6,624 nt of DNA from Pseudomonadota bacterium (GTDB lineage Bacteria; Pseudomonadota; Gammaproteobacteria; Burkholderiales; Burkholderiaceae_D). How positions within the stretch are numbered: position 1 is the stretch's first letter; every line of letters begins with the position of its first letter. The notes under the pieces are model-generated. The model worked only from the letters and a program-made list of their open reading frames with translations, was not told the origin of the DNA and did not search any database. The position numbers and the translations under genes were made by a program. Positions 5,824-6,624 of the stretch are shown here, piece by piece. The DNA lies in assembly GCA_023435945.1 (NCBI GenBank), contig JAEZLB010000253.1, positions 1-6,624 of the forward strand, in the 5' to 3' direction.

Positions 5824-6624
5824 TCTTCCATCATTGCGAGAAAAGCAGCGCTGCACACTTCTTGCCAGCCCACCTCGGTCAGGCTGATGAAGTTGGCTGC
5901 AATGCCGTGATCATTCGCATAAGCCAGGCCGGCATCGGCACCCAATACGGTCAATGCCGTCGAGTACGCGTCGGCCAGCATGCATTCCTGGTGCAGGACC
6001 GTCACCGATGCCAGCGCGTGGTCGGCAGGGTAACCGGTACGGGGATCGATGGTATGGGCAAGGAGCTGGTCGCCCTTGCGGAAACTGCGGCGGTAATTGC
6101 CGGAGGTGGCAATGCTCAGTTCGTGCAGCGCGACGCGGGTTTCCACGTCATAGGGCAGTGCGGACATCTCAAGCGACTCGGGATAACGCGGCGTTTCCAG
6201 CGCCACCCACCAGGGCTGGGCATTCGGTTTAACACCGGTGCCGCGCAACTCGCCGCCGATCTCCACCAGGCTCTTGGCATAACCGGCATGGTGCAGGACC
6301 TTGGCTACCAGGTCGACTGCATAACCCTTGGCGATACCGGACAAATCAAGGTAAACACCCCCGGCTTGCTGTGCTGCCTTTCCGGTCATATCCAGTTGTA
6401 CCCGCTGCCAGCCGCACCGAGCCAGGGCCGCTTCGATTTCCTCCTGTGCAGGTGCGGCATGATTCGCTTCGCGGAAACGCCCGCCGGGACCAAAACCCCA
6501 CAAGTTCACCAGGGGACCGGCCGTGGGGTCGAATGCACCATGGCTTTCTCTTGCCACCTGCAGCGCACAATGCAACACCTCAAACAGCGGCGAGGGCAGC
6601 GTCACCCACTCACCCGGCGATGCC
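5820..6624 (-). CDS. apbE: FAD:protein FMN transferase (ApbE family), 5' end outside window
   Basis: ApbE enzymes use Mg2+ and FAD to attach FMN covalently to a Ser/Thr of target flavoproteins, usually in the periplasm. 267 C-terminal residues are visible and the frame is open to the right edge. The sequence before the GTG at 6605 (ASPGEW) still matches the family, so that GTG is not the start. Motifs in order are FDPTAGPLVNLWGFGP, DLSGIAKGYAVD, VEIGGELRGTG, SIATSGNYRRSF, HTIDPRTGYP and ADAYSTALTVLG, the last carrying the Asp/Thr of the Mg2+ site. Nothing in the visible catalytic part is missing. The signal or lipoprotein end cannot be seen. The TGA overlaps the reductase ATG (5820-5823), so the two are translationally coupled. 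Known relatives of this pair sit with PepSY/DUF2271 proteins, which suggests that the flavinylated target is encoded further right. Confidence 0.93.
   Translation of the reverse strand, partial: ASPGEWVTLPSPLFEVLHCALQVARESHGAFDPTAGPLVNLWGFGPGGRFREANHAAPAQEEIEAALARCGWQRVQLDMTGKAAQQAGGVYLDLSGIAKGYAVDLVAKVLHHAGYAKSLVEIGGELRGTGVKPNAQPWWVALETPRYPESLEMSALPYDVETRVALHELSIATSGNYRRSFRKGDQLLAHTIDPRTGYPADHALASVTVLHQECMLADAYSTALTVLGADAGLAYANDHGIAANFISLTEVGWQEVCSAAFLAMMEE

Noticed and set aside
4699..5910. 403-codon plus-strand open frame
   Set aside because: It is antisense to the diflavin reductase and shows no protein-family features; the minus strand carries all flavin and NADPH motifs.

Overview
The window (about 6.6 kb, moderately GC-rich) looks like chromosomal DNA of a betaproteobacterium. 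The best guess is Burkholderiales, possibly Oxalobacteraceae (Herminiimonas/Janthinobacterium-like). That rests on protein flavour: a UrtA-type urea-binding protein next to a HupE/UreJ protein, a DUF4124-like protein with the C-terminal ARQPQS...QDRLR pattern common in this group, and a CysJ-like flavoprotein paired with ApbE. The genus is inference.

Left part (1-2147): a nitrogen/urea module. urtA, the periplasmic urea-binding protein of the UrtABCDE ABC transporter, runs leftwards and leaves the window before its stop codon. ureJ/hupE, a nickel-permease-like membrane protein, is transcribed divergently. The 366-bp gap between them is the most informative regulatory stretch here. It holds a good -24/-12 (sigma54) promoter match facing urtA, a second one facing ureJ, and three NtrC-like dyads between them, two of them 31 bp apart. 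This reads as a shared nitrogen-limitation enhancer that switches on urea uptake and nickel supply for urease in both directions.

Middle part (2148-4446): a Ca2+/Na+ antiporter (CaCA, YrbG-like) is split into two reading frames at an A6 run in its central cytoplasmic loop, so it is a pseudogene, a sequencing artefact or a split gene. Convergent to it is a small exported or membrane-anchored DUF4124-like protein of unknown function. A 438-bp stretch without a gene (4009-4446) follows, holding only short dyads.

Right part (4447-6624): an apbE-reductase operon on the minus strand. ApbE (FAD:protein FMN transferase, 5' end outside the window) overlaps by ATGA with a membrane-anchored, CysJ/P450-reductase-like diflavin reductase that lacks the usual connecting domain. 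In related bacteria such pairs sit with PepSY, DUF2271 or DUF4198 genes and TonB receptors, which suggests electron delivery for a periplasmic flavin or iron-reduction system. Those partners are not in this window.

No RNA gene, IS element, CRISPR array or wholly new system was found. The most original observations are the divergent sigma54/NtrC control region, the clean split of the antiporter together with an altered alpha-2 motif, and the compact anchored reductase.
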